Positions 31,863 through 39,874 of a DNA stretch of 47,134 nt are shown piece after piece (position 1 is the first letter of the stretch; each line of letters opens with the position of its first letter). The stretch spans positions 1 to 47,134 of the forward strand of contig NZ_QUZU01000045.1 in the NCBI RefSeq assembly GCF_004682055.1. Direction: 5' to 3'. The notes beneath the pieces were generated by a model. That model did no database searches. It worked only from the letters and a program-made list of their open reading frames with translations, and was not told where the DNA came from. Source of the stretch: Pseudomonas kairouanensis (GTDB lineage: Bacteria > Pseudomonadota > Gammaproteobacteria > Pseudomonadales > Pseudomonadaceae). The translations under genes and the position numbers were made by a program.

Positions 31863-32518
31863 CAGGTGCGCTCCTTCCAGCGGCGTTCCAACAGGCTGCC
31901 GAGCACGCTCAACAGGCTGGTCAGCACCAGGTAGAACAGCGCCGCCACCAGGTACACCTCAAGCGGGCGATAGGTTTGCGACACCAACTGTTGGCTGACG
32001 CGCATCAAGTCGGTAATGGAAATCACCGAAACCACCGCCGACACCTTGATCACATCGATCAGCTCGGAAATCAGCGCCGGCAAGGTCAGTCGCAGCACCT
32101 GGGGCAATTGGATATGCACCAGGGTGTTGTACTTGCCCAGGGCGAATATCGACGCCGCTTCCAGCTGCCCGCGAGGGATCGCCGCAAAGCCGCTGCTGAG
32201 GATCTGCGACTGGTAGGCCGCCGTGTTCAAGGCCAGCGCCGCCGCTGCGGCGACCATGGGTGGAATGTCCAGGCCCAGGGCCGAGGGCAGGTAAAAGATC
32301 AGCAGCAGTTGCGCCAGCATTGGCGTGCCGCGAAAGAAACTCACGTAGACCCGGGTAAAGGCCACGCCCACCCGGCTGCGGCCGTTGGCCAACAGGTGAA
32401 TGAGCACCCCCAGCGCAAAGCCCAGCAGCATGGCGATGCTGCACAGCCACAGGGTGGTCCATGCACCATCGAGCAAGGCCGGCCAATACAGGGCGAGACG
32501 GCTGCTGAAATCGTTCAT
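31862..32518 (-). CDS. Polar amino-acid-type ABC transporter permease (second of pair)
   Basis: A 218-residue HisM/GlnP-type permease. It carries SFFRGTPMLAQLLLIFYLP and the EAA loop RGQLEAASIFALGKYNTLVH. The start MNDFSSRLALYWPALL at 32518 was chosen because longer readings run back into the binding-protein gene, with which it overlaps by 1 nt. It heterodimerises with the neighbouring permease. Confidence 0.93.
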   Translation of the reverse strand: MNDFSSRLALYWPALLDGAWTTLWLCSIAMLLGFALGVLIHLLANGRSRVGVAFTRVYVSFFRGTPMLAQLLLIFYLPSALGLDIPPMVAAAAALALNTAAYQSQILSSGFAAIPRGQLEAASIFALGKYNTLVHIQLPQVLRLTLPALISELIDVIKVSAVVSVISITDLMRVSQQLVSQTYRPLEVYLVAALFYLVLTSLLSVLGSLLERRWKERT

Positions 32519-33366
32519 CAGATGCTCGGCACCGGCATGGCGTCGGTGGGCAATTGCATGGTGAAGCCGAACCATTTGTCTTGCAGGGTCTTGAGGGTGC
32601 CGTCCTTCGAGGCGCGGGCGATGCCGTCGCTGAACAGTTTGACCAGGCTGGCGCTGTCGGCGTCTTTGCGGCCGACCCAACCAAAGTAGGTCACTGGGCC
32701 GACCATCTCGGGCAGGGTGCTGAACACGCCGGGGCGGGCTTTCATCAACGGGCCGAGGTTGGACAGCGATTGGGCCACGCCATCCAGGCGACCGTTGGCG
32801 AGGTCCGCATAGGCTTCGTCAAAACCGACGTATTCCTTGATGCGCTTGAGGCCCGGTTGGCCTTCGGCCTTGAGCTTGGCATCCAGCGCCTGCAATACCG
32901 CCAGTTGCCCGGAGCCGGCTTGGGAGCCGATCACGCGGCCGTTGAGATCGGCCAGGGTCTTGACGTTGGCGTCGTCGGCGCGCTTGAGCAGGGCCACGGT
33001 GGATTCGGCGATTGGCACAGTAAAGGCGAACTGTTCGAAACGCGCCTTGTTGACTGTGACCGAGGTGACCACGAAGTCGAACTTCTTGGTGTCCAGGCCA
33101 GGCAGGATGCCCTGGAAGGGCAGGTCCAACTGGCGCACCTTGACCCCCGGCAGGTCGGCGTCGAGCACGTAGTGCATCAGGTCGGCGCCGTAGCCGACGA
33201 TCTTGCCGTTCTCAACGGATTCGAATGGCGCGAAACGCGCTTCCGTCGCCACCACGATCTCGTTTTTCTGCTTGATCCGCTGCAACAGATCGTCGGCATG
33301 GGCCACGGACACACTGCACAGCGCAGCCAGCGACAAGGACAGTGCTTTTAACGTGAATCGCATCAT
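32518..33366 (-). CDS. ABC transporter substrate-binding protein (SBP_bac_3 family)
   Basis: A 282-residue periplasmic binding protein of the family 3 (polar amino acids and analogues) type, first gene of the operon. The signal peptide MMRFTLKALSLSLAALCSVS ends near AHADD. The typical opening ENEIVVATEARFAPFE-like region and FDFVVTSVTVNKARFEQFAF follow. The start at 33366 was chosen because AAGGGG lies about 7 nt upstream; ATG codons at 33372 and 33363 are alternatives. It is preceded by a sigma-54 promoter and a palindromic operator. The ligand is unknown; a carbamoyl- or guanidino-amino acid would fit the downstream enzymes. Confidence 0.93.
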   Translation of the reverse strand: MMRFTLKALSLSLAALCSVSVAHADDLLQRIKQKNEIVVATEARFAPFESVENGKIVGYGADLMHYVLDADLPGVKVRQLDLPFQGILPGLDTKKFDFVVTSVTVNKARFEQFAFTVPIAESTVALLKRADDANVKTLADLNGRVIGSQAGSGQLAVLQALDAKLKAEGQPGLKRIKEYVGFDEAYADLANGRLDGVAQSLSNLGPLMKARPGVFSTLPEMVGPVTYFGWVGRKDADSASLVKLFSDGIARASKDGTLKTLQDKWFGFTMQLPTDAMPVPSI

Positions 33367-33396
33367 CGTCATTCCCCTTGAAAGGTCGGTAATTTC

Positions 33397-33413
33397 ATTC
33401 AAGTAACTTGAAT
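33397..33413. promoter_or_regulatory. Perfect 17-bp palindrome at the predicted start site, candidate XRE-cupin operator
   Basis: ATTCAAGTAACTTGAAT is a perfect 8+1+8 inverted repeat, 30 bp before the binding-protein ATG. It directly abuts the predicted +1 of the sigma-54 promoter. A repressor bound here would block transcription. The regulator encoded in the same operon (XRE-cupin) is the obvious candidate, by inference. Confidence 0.65.
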
Positions 33414-33424
33414 AAATATACAGA

Positions 33425-33441
33425 GGCATGAAGCGTGCCAA
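33425..33441 (-). promoter_or_regulatory. Sigma-54 promoter of the ABC/M20/DUF1989 operon
   Basis: The minus strand reads TTGGCACGCTTCATGCC: a perfect TTGGCACG -24 element, GG-N10-GC spacing and a near-consensus ATGC -12. The predicted start is near 33414. About 80-100 bp upstream an inverted repeat (CTCTTGC/GCAAGAG arms at 33520-33544, 11-nt spacer) sits where an enhancer-binding protein could act. Confidence 0.75.
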
Positions 33442-33629
33442 TCCTTTGCGGCCTTGAAATCACAGGGGGCGGTGCTGGAAGAAGGGGAACTGGTGCACTG
33501 AATGTGCGCTGCGCAAGGGCTCTTGCTGCGTGGTGGTGCAAGAGGGGGTGGCGGTGTACTCAGGTGCCAGGGTTGGCACACATCAAACCACAGGGGTAGT
33601 CAGATAGCAGGCTTGGCACCGATCAAAAT

Positions 33630-33717
33630 GGGGGAGTGGGCTTGCCCACGATAGCGGTGTGTCAGCCGGCACATGCACCAACAGACACACCGCCATCGGG
33701 GGCAAGCCCCCTCCCAC
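33630..33717. repeat. REPIN: imperfect inverted REP pair
   Basis: Arms beginning GGGGGAGTGGGCTTGCCCACG and ending CGGGGGCAAGCCCCCTCCC with inner GGTGTGTC/GACACACC arms form a REP doublet. It lies in the 394-bp gap between the binding-protein gene and the cytochrome gene. I see no gene in the remainder of the gap; the sigma-54 promoter region occupies the left end. Confidence 0.8.
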
Positions 33718-33760
33718 AGGGGATCGCGGTGTGCTCCCCAATCAGGTCCAGCTCAGATAG

Positions 33761-35092
33761 TCAGCGCATATGCAAAATAATCGGGCTGCTGCTCGCAGGG
33801 TCAGTATGCCCACGCAGCTTGCCCACCGCTTGCGCGTCCACCGCGCCGCCTTTGTTGCCCCAGGTGCTGCGCACATAGCTCAGTACCTGGGCGATTTCCT
33901 GGTCAGACAGCTGTTCACGAAACGCCGGCATCCGGTAGGCATCCGGCACACCCGCGGTCACGATGCGCTGCGAGCCGTTGAGGGTGATGTTGATGGCCGA
34001 GGCGCTTTCTGCAGCCAATGCCGATGTAGCGCCGGCCAACGGTGGCATCCACTCCGGTTGGCCCTTGCCGTCCAGGCCGTGGCAGGACGCACAGCGCGTC
34101 GCATAGGTGTGGGCGCCCGGCCCGGTATCGGCGGCGGCCGTCTGGTATTGCCAAGGCGTGCCGTCACGCTGTGGGTCCCCCGGCAGTGACTTGAGGTAGC
34201 GGGCGATGGCCGCCAGGTCGTCGTCCTGCATGAATTGCGTGGAGTTGTTGAACGCCTCGGTCATTGAGCCGTACACCACCGCATGCTGGTTGCGACCGGT
34301 CTTGAGGAACTGCACGATCTGCGGCTCGGTCCAGCGGCCCAGGCCGGTGTTGGGGTCTTGGCGCAGGCTGGGGGCGTACCAGCCGTCGAGCAGGGCACCG
34401 GCGAGGAAAGGCTTGCCGGATTCGTCCAGCGCCTTTTCGTTGAAGGCCAGGCCGCGCGGCGTATGGCAACTGCCGCAATGGCCGGGGCCTTGGACGATGT
34501 AGGCACCACGGTTCCACAGCGCATCCTGATCGGGCTTGGCGGCGTAGGGTTCGCTGGGGGCGAACACGCCGTTCCACAATGCAATGGGCCAGCGCAGGTT
34601 GAGCGGCCAGGGAATGTCGCTGGGGATATTCGGCTCGTTGGCCGGTTGTACGCCTTTCATAAAGAACGCGTACAGCGCACGCACATCATCGTCGCTGAGC
34701 TTCACATAGGAAGGGTAGGGCATGGCCGGGTAAAGCCTGCGGCCACCGGGCGCCACGCCATGGCGCACGGCACGGTCGAAGTCGGCCAGGCTGTAGGCGC
34801 CGATGCCGTGTTCTCGATCCGGGGTGATATTGGTGGCGTGGATGGCCCCCAGCGGCGTGGCCATTTCCAGGCCGCCGGCAAATGGTGTCTTGCCCGGCAG
34901 GCTGTGGCAGGCCACGCAGTCGCTCAAACGCGCGACGTATTCGCCACGGCTGACCAAGGCGGCGTCCACAGTGGGGGTTTGTTCAAGCGGTGAGGCGGGC
35001 TGGCGGGTGACGTACCAGGCCAGCACACCTGCGGCGACCAGGCAGGGCAGCGCCAGCCAGCCTGCGGTTCTTACGAATCGACGGTTGTTCAT
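33761..35092 (-). CDS. Tri-haem cytochrome c subunit of a molybdenum hydroxylase
   Basis: A 443-residue membrane-anchored periplasmic cytochrome with three haem c motifs: CVACH (residue about 60), CGSCH (about 207) and CASCH (about 335). The N-terminus has one hydrophobic segment (TAGWLALPCLVAAGVLAWYV), probably an uncleaved anchor. It lies 16 nt downstream of the Moco subunit gene. Such cytochromes take electrons from the 2Fe-2S/Moco subunits and pass them to the respiratory chain, replacing the FAD subunit of xanthine-dehydrogenase-type enzymes. Family relatives include alcohol/gluconate dehydrogenase cytochrome subunits, but the context favours the hydroxylase. Confidence 0.93.
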   Translation of the reverse strand: MNNRRFVRTAGWLALPCLVAAGVLAWYVTRQPASPLEQTPTVDAALVSRGEYVARLSDCVACHSLPGKTPFAGGLEMATPLGAIHATNITPDREHGIGAYSLADFDRAVRHGVAPGGRRLYPAMPYPSYVKLSDDDVRALYAFFMKGVQPANEPNIPSDIPWPLNLRWPIALWNGVFAPSEPYAAKPDQDALWNRGAYIVQGPGHCGSCHTPRGLAFNEKALDESGKPFLAGALLDGWYAPSLRQDPNTGLGRWTEPQIVQFLKTGRNQHAVVYGSMTEAFNNSTQFMQDDDLAAIARYLKSLPGDPQRDGTPWQYQTAAADTGPGAHTYATRCASCHGLDGKGQPEWMPPLAGATSALAAESASAINITLNGSQRIVTAGVPDAYRMPAFREQLSDQEIAQVLSYVRSTWGNKGGAVDAQAVGKLRGHTDPASSSPIILHMR

Positions 35093-35108
35093 GGGCGGTC
35101 TCTGTCGG

Positions 35109-37328
35109 TTAGCTGAAAGTGTGTCGGCTCAAAGGCAAGCTGCGGATGCGCTGGCCGGTCAACTGCGCCACCGCATTGGCCACGGCCGGTGCCACGGCGG
35201 GCAACGGAGGCTCGCCAATGCCGCCCATTTTTTCGCCACTCTCGACAATCCGCACATGCACCTGGGCCATGCGCGACGGCGGCAGAATCGGATACAGGTC
35301 GTAGTTGCGCGCCCGTGGCTTGCCGTCCACATACACCGCCTCTTCCAGCAAGGCCTGGGACAAGCCCAGGGACACCGCGCCATTGACCTGGGCCTCGACA
35401 ATCGCCGGGTTGACGATGCTGCCTGGGTCGATGGCTTGCCAGATCTGGTGCACTTTGACCTGGCCGTTTTCAATCGACACTTCGGCGACCACCGCCGCAT
35501 GGGAGCCGAATGGCGAGGCCATGGCCACGCCACGGGCTCTGCGGGTGCCATCTTCGGCGGTGTAGGGGCCGCGCTTCCAGCCACCGGACAGTTCGCCCAC
35601 CGCCTGCAACAGCGTGGTCAACCGTGGGTTGTCGCGCAGCAGATGCAGGCGCAACTCGTAAGGGTCGTGGCCGCCCTTGTCGGCCAATTCATCCAAAAAT
35701 GCCTCGTAGAAGAAGTCATTCAGGGAATTGCCCACCGAGCGCCAGTAGCCCAGCATGGCCGGACCCTTGACGTAGATTTGCGCGATGCGTTTGTTGGGGA
35801 TCGCATAGGCCTTGCCCGACAAGCCTTCGAGGGCTGTGGGGTCAAGCTTTTCGCCCTGTTTGCCGGCAATGGCCTCGGTGGGGCCTTCAGTGGCACTCAC
35901 CGCTTCAATGGCGGTCGGCAGGCCTTTGTCGTCCAGCGCGGCGCGGAACTTGACCACCGCCACCGGGCGCAATACATCACGCAGGAACTCTTCCTCGCGG
36001 CTCCAGATCAACTTGACCGGACGGCCCACCGCCTTGGCCAACGTGATCGCCTGCGGGTAGGGGCTGGCCGAGTCATACAGGAAATGCCGGCCGAAAAAAC
36101 CGCCCAGCAACGGCGAGTGCAGGTTGATTTGCTCGATAGCCAGGCCGGTACGCTTGGCGATATCGGCGCGGAACATGTCGGGGGCCTGGTTGGGCAGCCA
36201 CACATCCAGCGTGCCGTCGGGGTTGAACCGCGCCAGGGCCGATGGCGGCTCCAGCTGGGCGTGGTGCAGATACTGGTTGTGATAAGTCGCTTCGACCTTG
36301 GTCTTGGCGCCTGCCAGTGCGCCGGCCACATCGCCTTCGTTTTCGTCATCCCGCGCCGGGCCTTGCTGGGCGGCAAGAAAGTCGCGGAAGCCATCGCTGG
36401 AAAAGTCCGCCGGCATCACCCGCACGGTCGCATCGGCACCGGGTTCCTGCCAGTCGACTTGAATCGCTTCCACCGCGCGCTTGGCGTGCCACCAGCGTTC
36501 GGCCACCACCGCCACGGCGCCGGGCAGTTGGTGAACCGAATGCACGCCTTTCATGGCTTCCACTTGCGCCTGGTTGCGCAGGCTGCCCACGGTCATGCCC
36601 AGGCGCGGCGCGTGTTGCACGGCGGCGTGGAGCATGCCGTCGACCTTCTGGTCGATGCTGTACATGGCCTTGCCGGTGGATTTGTCGTAGGCATCCAGGC
36701 GTTTTACCGGCTTGCCGATCCAGCGGAACTGGCTGGGGTCGCGCAGCTTCACACTGGCCGGGTCGGGCACGGGCATATCCAGGGCAAGGCCGGCCAACTC
36801 ACCGTAACCCAGGGACCGGCCAGACGCCGTATGCACCACGCGGCCTGGTTGGGTGGTCAACTCGGCCACCGGCACGCCCAATTGCGAAGCGCCCGCCTGC
36901 AGCAGCATGGTACGCGCCAGGGCGCCCAGACGACGCATGGTGGGGTAGCTCATGCGCACCGACATGCTGCCGCCGGTAATGCGCATGCCGTTTTCCATCA
37001 CCACATAGGCTTCACCGGGCGGCGCGGCCTCGACCACGAAAGTGGCGGGGTCGGCGTCAAGTTCTTCGCCGACAATCTGCGCCATTGCGGTGTGGGTGCC
37101 TTGGCCACCTTCCATAAAGGGGCTGAGCAGGTGCACGCTGCCGTCCGGGCGAATTTCCAGGAAAGCCGGCACTTGAGTGCCGCGTTCAGCGGCGGTGGCA
37201 GCCTGCACCCTGGAAGTACCCAGCGGCAGCCCGAAACCGATCACCAGCGCACCCACGGCGGTACTGGCCAAAAAGCGTCGGCGCGACAAATTCACCGGCG
37301 CATCAAATAGGTCTTTGGGTGTATTCAT
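35109..37328 (-). CDS. Molybdopterin-binding subunit of an xanthine-oxidase-family hydroxylase (IorB/NicB-like)
   Basis: A 739-residue Moco-binding catalytic subunit. The N-terminus has a Tat signal (LSRRRFLASTAVGALVIGFG), so the folded enzyme is exported. The catalytic Glu lies in the C-terminal GGIGEPPLPAVAPAVANAV block. Moco-contacting regions such as HNQYLHHAQLEPPSALARF and LLGGFFGRHFLYDS are present. It overlaps the 2Fe-2S gene by 1 nt. Together with the separate tri-haem cytochrome it corresponds to a split version of the fused NicB architecture. Substrates in this group include N-heterocycles (isoquinoline, nicotinate) and aldehydes; this one cannot be assigned. Confidence 0.93.
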   Translation of the reverse strand: MNTPKDLFDAPVNLSRRRFLASTAVGALVIGFGLPLGTSRVQAATAAERGTQVPAFLEIRPDGSVHLLSPFMEGGQGTHTAMAQIVGEELDADPATFVVEAAPPGEAYVVMENGMRITGGSMSVRMSYPTMRRLGALARTMLLQAGASQLGVPVAELTTQPGRVVHTASGRSLGYGELAGLALDMPVPDPASVKLRDPSQFRWIGKPVKRLDAYDKSTGKAMYSIDQKVDGMLHAAVQHAPRLGMTVGSLRNQAQVEAMKGVHSVHQLPGAVAVVAERWWHAKRAVEAIQVDWQEPGADATVRVMPADFSSDGFRDFLAAQQGPARDDENEGDVAGALAGAKTKVEATYHNQYLHHAQLEPPSALARFNPDGTLDVWLPNQAPDMFRADIAKRTGLAIEQINLHSPLLGGFFGRHFLYDSASPYPQAITLAKAVGRPVKLIWSREEEFLRDVLRPVAVVKFRAALDDKGLPTAIEAVSATEGPTEAIAGKQGEKLDPTALEGLSGKAYAIPNKRIAQIYVKGPAMLGYWRSVGNSLNDFFYEAFLDELADKGGHDPYELRLHLLRDNPRLTTLLQAVGELSGGWKRGPYTAEDGTRRARGVAMASPFGSHAAVVAEVSIENGQVKVHQIWQAIDPGSIVNPAIVEAQVNGAVSLGLSQALLEEAVYVDGKPRARNYDLYPILPPSRMAQVHVRIVESGEKMGGIGEPPLPAVAPAVANAVAQLTGQRIRSLPLSRHTFS

Positions 37329-37783
37329 CAGGCACGCTCCGGCTTGGCCAGGTCATGCATGGCGGTGCGGATAGCGTTATAGGTGCCGCAGCGGCACAGG
37401 TTGATCATCGCCGCTTCGATCTGCGCGTCATTGGGCGCGGGGGTGTGCTTGAGCAGAGCGGTGGCGGCCATCACCTGCCCGGACTGGCAGTAACCGCATT
37501 GCGCCACCTGACGCTCGACCCAGGTCGCCACCACGCGCTTGCCCACGTCATCGGCCTCGATGGCCTCGATGGTGGTGATTTCGCGCCCGACCACACCGGC
37601 TACCGGGGTGACGCAACTGCGCACCACGTTGCCGTCCACCAGTACCGAACACGCGCCGCACTGGGCCAGGCCGCAACCGTACTTGGTGCCGGTCAGCCCC
37701 AGGTCATCGCGGATCACCCACAGCAACGGTGTGTCCGCGTCCGCATCGACCTGATAGGTCTGTTGGTTAATACGTAATTGCAT
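37328..37783 (-). CDS. 2Fe-2S subunit of the molybdenum hydroxylase (IorA/NicA-like)
   Basis: A 151-residue two-cluster ferredoxin-type subunit. The N-terminal plant-type cluster Cys are in GCGLAQCGACSVLVDG plus a following RSCVTP. The C-terminal cluster Cys are in QCGYCQSGQ and LCRCGTY. The length is normal for IorA/NicA. It has no export signal and would ride with the Tat-exported partner. It is the first gene of the three-gene operon. An inverted repeat about 70-100 bp upstream may be its regulator site. Confidence 0.95.
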   Translation of the reverse strand: MQLRINQQTYQVDADADTPLLWVIRDDLGLTGTKYGCGLAQCGACSVLVDGNVVRSCVTPVAGVVGREITTIEAIEADDVGKRVVATWVERQVAQCGYCQSGQVMAATALLKHTPAPNDAQIEAAMINLCRCGTYNAIRTAMHDLAKPERA

Positions 37784-37851
37784 GGCTCACCTGCTGATCG
37801 ACGGTAGGTGCGGCCTTTATGAATGCAGTGGCCGCTTATTGTCGAACTCTA

Positions 37852-37884
37852 GACCACCGCGCAAGGGCAATGTATCCGGTGGTC
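37852..37884. promoter_or_regulatory. Inverted repeat upstream of the molybdenum hydroxylase operon
   Basis: Perfect 8-nt arms GACCACCG (37852-37859) and CGGTGGTC (37877-37884), 17 nt apart, lie 69-101 bp upstream of the 2Fe-2S gene start. This could be a dimeric regulator site; no regulator gene is adjacent. Confidence 0.4.
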
Positions 37885-37963
37885 GATAAGTTCGCAGGAT
37901 CAGGCAAGTATTCAGGAGGATTAGGTCAGCTGCTTAGAGTGCTGCTGACACCCCTCAATCCAA

Positions 37964-37995
37964 AATGTGGGAGGGGGCTTGCCCCCTCCCACATT
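37964..37995 (-). terminator. Perfect REP-type palindrome after the acyl-CoA synthetase gene
   Basis: Two perfect 15-nt arms AATGTGGGAGGGGGC/GCCCCCTCCCACATT with a 2-nt centre start 36 nt after the synthetase stop; on the minus strand the stem is followed by TTTTGG. It is probably a REP-derived palindrome that also terminates the transcript. Confidence 0.65.
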
Positions 37996-38030
37996 AGTTT
38001 CCCTCACACATTTTGAACCGAGTCAGGCAG

Positions 38031-39731
38031 TTACACCGTGGGGGTAGTCACTACAAAATCTTCCTCGAAATATTCCTGTTCCCCCCGCGTCTCACTCTGG
38101 CGCCGCACCACCTCCATCTGCCGCAACTCCACGCGGCGGATCTTGCCGGAGATGGTCTTGGGCAACTCGCTCACAAACTCGATACGCCGCACCCGCTTGT
38201 ACGGCGCCAGGTTGTCGCGGGCAAACGCCAGGATGTGGCGTGCCAGTTCATGGCTACCTGGGGCGTCGTGGGCCAGGATCAGGAAGGCCTTGGGCACCGC
38301 CAGGCGCAAAGGATCGGGGCTGGGCACCACGGCCACTTCCATCACCGCCGGGTGTTCGATCAGCGCGCTTTCCAGTTCGAACGGGCTGATGCGGTAGTCG
38401 GAGGCCTTGAACACATCGTCGGCACGGCCAACAAAGGTGATATAGCCGTCGGCGTCGATCTGCGCGGTATCGCCGGTGCGGTAGTAGCCGTCGCGCATCA
38501 CTTCGGCGGTTTTTTCCGGGCTGTCTTCGTAGCAGAGCATCAGGCCTAGCGGGCGTACGTCCAGGGGGAGGGCGACTTCGCCTTCAGTGGCGGGCAGGCC
38601 GTCCGGGTCCAACAATGCAACCTGATACCCCGGCAACGGCCTGCCCATGGAACCGGGCTTGAGCAACTGGCCCGGCGTATTGCCCACCAGTGCAGTGGTT
38701 TCCGATTGGCCGAAGCCATCGCGCAGCGGCAAGCCCCAGGCGTGCTGGATCTGTTCGATGATTTCCGGGTTCAGCGGTTCGCCGGCACCCACCAGTTCCC
38801 GCAGGTTCAAGCGCGATTTATAGCTGGCCAGGTCTTCCTGGATCAGCATGCGCCACACCGTGGGCGGCGCGCACAGGCTGGTCACGCCATAGCGTTCCAG
38901 CGCCGTGAGCAGGGCGGGTGCGCTGAACCGCGCGACGTTATGGATAAAGATGCATGCCCCGGCATTCCACGGCGCAAACAGGCAACTCCAGGCATGCTTG
39001 GCCCAGCCGGGGGAGGAGATATTCAGGTGCAGGTCGCCCGGTTGCAGGCCGATCCAGTACATGGTCGAGAGGTGGCCCACCGGGTAACTCTGGTGGCTGT
39101 GCAGCACCATCTTCGGTTTGGAGGTGGTGCCGGAGGTGAAATACAACAGCATCGGGTCGGTGGCGTGGGTTTGGCCCTCGGCTTCGAACTGCTCGGAATA
39201 CTCAAAGGCGGCGTCATGGGCCACCCAACCAGCGGGCGCCGCGCCGACACAGATGCGGCTGCAACCCTCGGCCAGCCCGGCAAATTTGCCGACATAGGCT
39301 TCACCCACCACCAAATGACGTACCTGCCCACGTTCGATACGGTCGCGCAAATCATCCGGGTTCAGCAGGGCAGTGGCAGGAATGACCACGGCGCCCAGCT
39401 TGAACGCGGCGAGCATGGTGTCCCACAACGCCACGTCGTTGCCCAGCATCAGCAGCACCCGATCACCGCGACGCACGCCCAGGGAACGCAAGTGATTGGC
39501 CACCTGGTTGGAGCGCGCAGACAGTTGCTGGAAGCTGTAGCGTTGCTCGCTGCCATCTTCCTCGACGATCCATAGCGCAGTGGCTGAGTTGCCTTCGGCC
39601 ATCACATCGAAGTAATCCAGCGCCCAGTTGAACGCATCCAGTTGCGGCCAGCGGAAGTCCCGTGCGGCGGTGGCATAGTCGGTGCGGTGGGCGAGCAGAA
39701 AATCCCGGGCGGCCAGGAAGGGGTGCGTCAT
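38031..39731 (-). CDS. AMP-forming acyl-CoA synthetase (ANL superfamily)
   Basis: A 566-residue acyl-CoA synthetase. The P-loop YFTSGTTSKPKMVLHSH is near residue 205 and the adenylate motif DGFGQSETT near residue 340. The hinge region GYYRTGDTAQIDADGYITFVG is followed by the catalytic Lys in ETISGKIRR-like sequence (PKTISGKIRRVEL). The overall pattern is of the medium-chain/acetyl-CoA synthetase-like group. The ATG follows AAGGACA. Upstream lies a 143-nt gap after the TonB-receptor gene with a small CCCGGC/GCCGGG hairpin. Substrate unknown; a carboxylic acid made by the neighbouring hydroxylase is one speculative option. Confidence 0.9.
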   Translation of the reverse strand: MTHPFLAARDFLLAHRTDYATAARDFRWPQLDAFNWALDYFDVMAEGNSATALWIVEEDGSEQRYSFQQLSARSNQVANHLRSLGVRRGDRVLLMLGNDVALWDTMLAAFKLGAVVIPATALLNPDDLRDRIERGQVRHLVVGEAYVGKFAGLAEGCSRICVGAAPAGWVAHDAAFEYSEQFEAEGQTHATDPMLLYFTSGTTSKPKMVLHSHQSYPVGHLSTMYWIGLQPGDLHLNISSPGWAKHAWSCLFAPWNAGACIFIHNVARFSAPALLTALERYGVTSLCAPPTVWRMLIQEDLASYKSRLNLRELVGAGEPLNPEIIEQIQHAWGLPLRDGFGQSETTALVGNTPGQLLKPGSMGRPLPGYQVALLDPDGLPATEGEVALPLDVRPLGLMLCYEDSPEKTAEVMRDGYYRTGDTAQIDADGYITFVGRADDVFKASDYRISPFELESALIEHPAVMEVAVVPSPDPLRLAVPKAFLILAHDAPGSHELARHILAFARDNLAPYKRVRRIEFVSELPKTISGKIRRVELRQMEVVRRQSETRGEQEYFEEDFVVTTPTV

Positions 39732-39874
39732 GGTCGGTGTCCTTGATTATTGTTGTAGGGACTTGTTGTAGGACTGGCCCCCGGCTCAGCCGGGTGGCTG
39801 AACCGAGTATAGGCACGCATAAATCTAGAGATGAACCCGCAGAAACACCGATGGGTTGTGCAAAAAACTCATGC

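Noticed and set aside
33494..33507. GCAC-N5-GTGC dyad as an NtrC box near the first sigma-54 promoter
   Set aside because: The spacer is 5 nt instead of the 7 nt expected for NtrC, so the assignment is not supported.
33573..33588. TTGGCACACATCAAAC as a plus-strand sigma-54 promoter
   Set aside because: The -24 element looks good, but GC is missing at the -12 position and no plus-strand gene follows.
34803..37310. 835-residue open frame on the plus strand
   Set aside because: It runs antisense through the Moco subunit and cytochrome genes, has low-complexity Arg/His/Gly/Gln-rich composition and no recognisable domain. The minus-strand genes have clear motifs. It is a high-GC shadow frame.
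37819..38016. 65-residue frame in the hydroxylase/synthetase gap
   Set aside because: No ribosome-binding site or protein-like pattern, and it runs through the REP palindrome.
39780..39794. CCCGGC-TCA-GCCGGG hairpin as the TonB receptor terminator
   Set aside because: A short stem with no T-tract, placed 80 nt after the stop; too weak to call.
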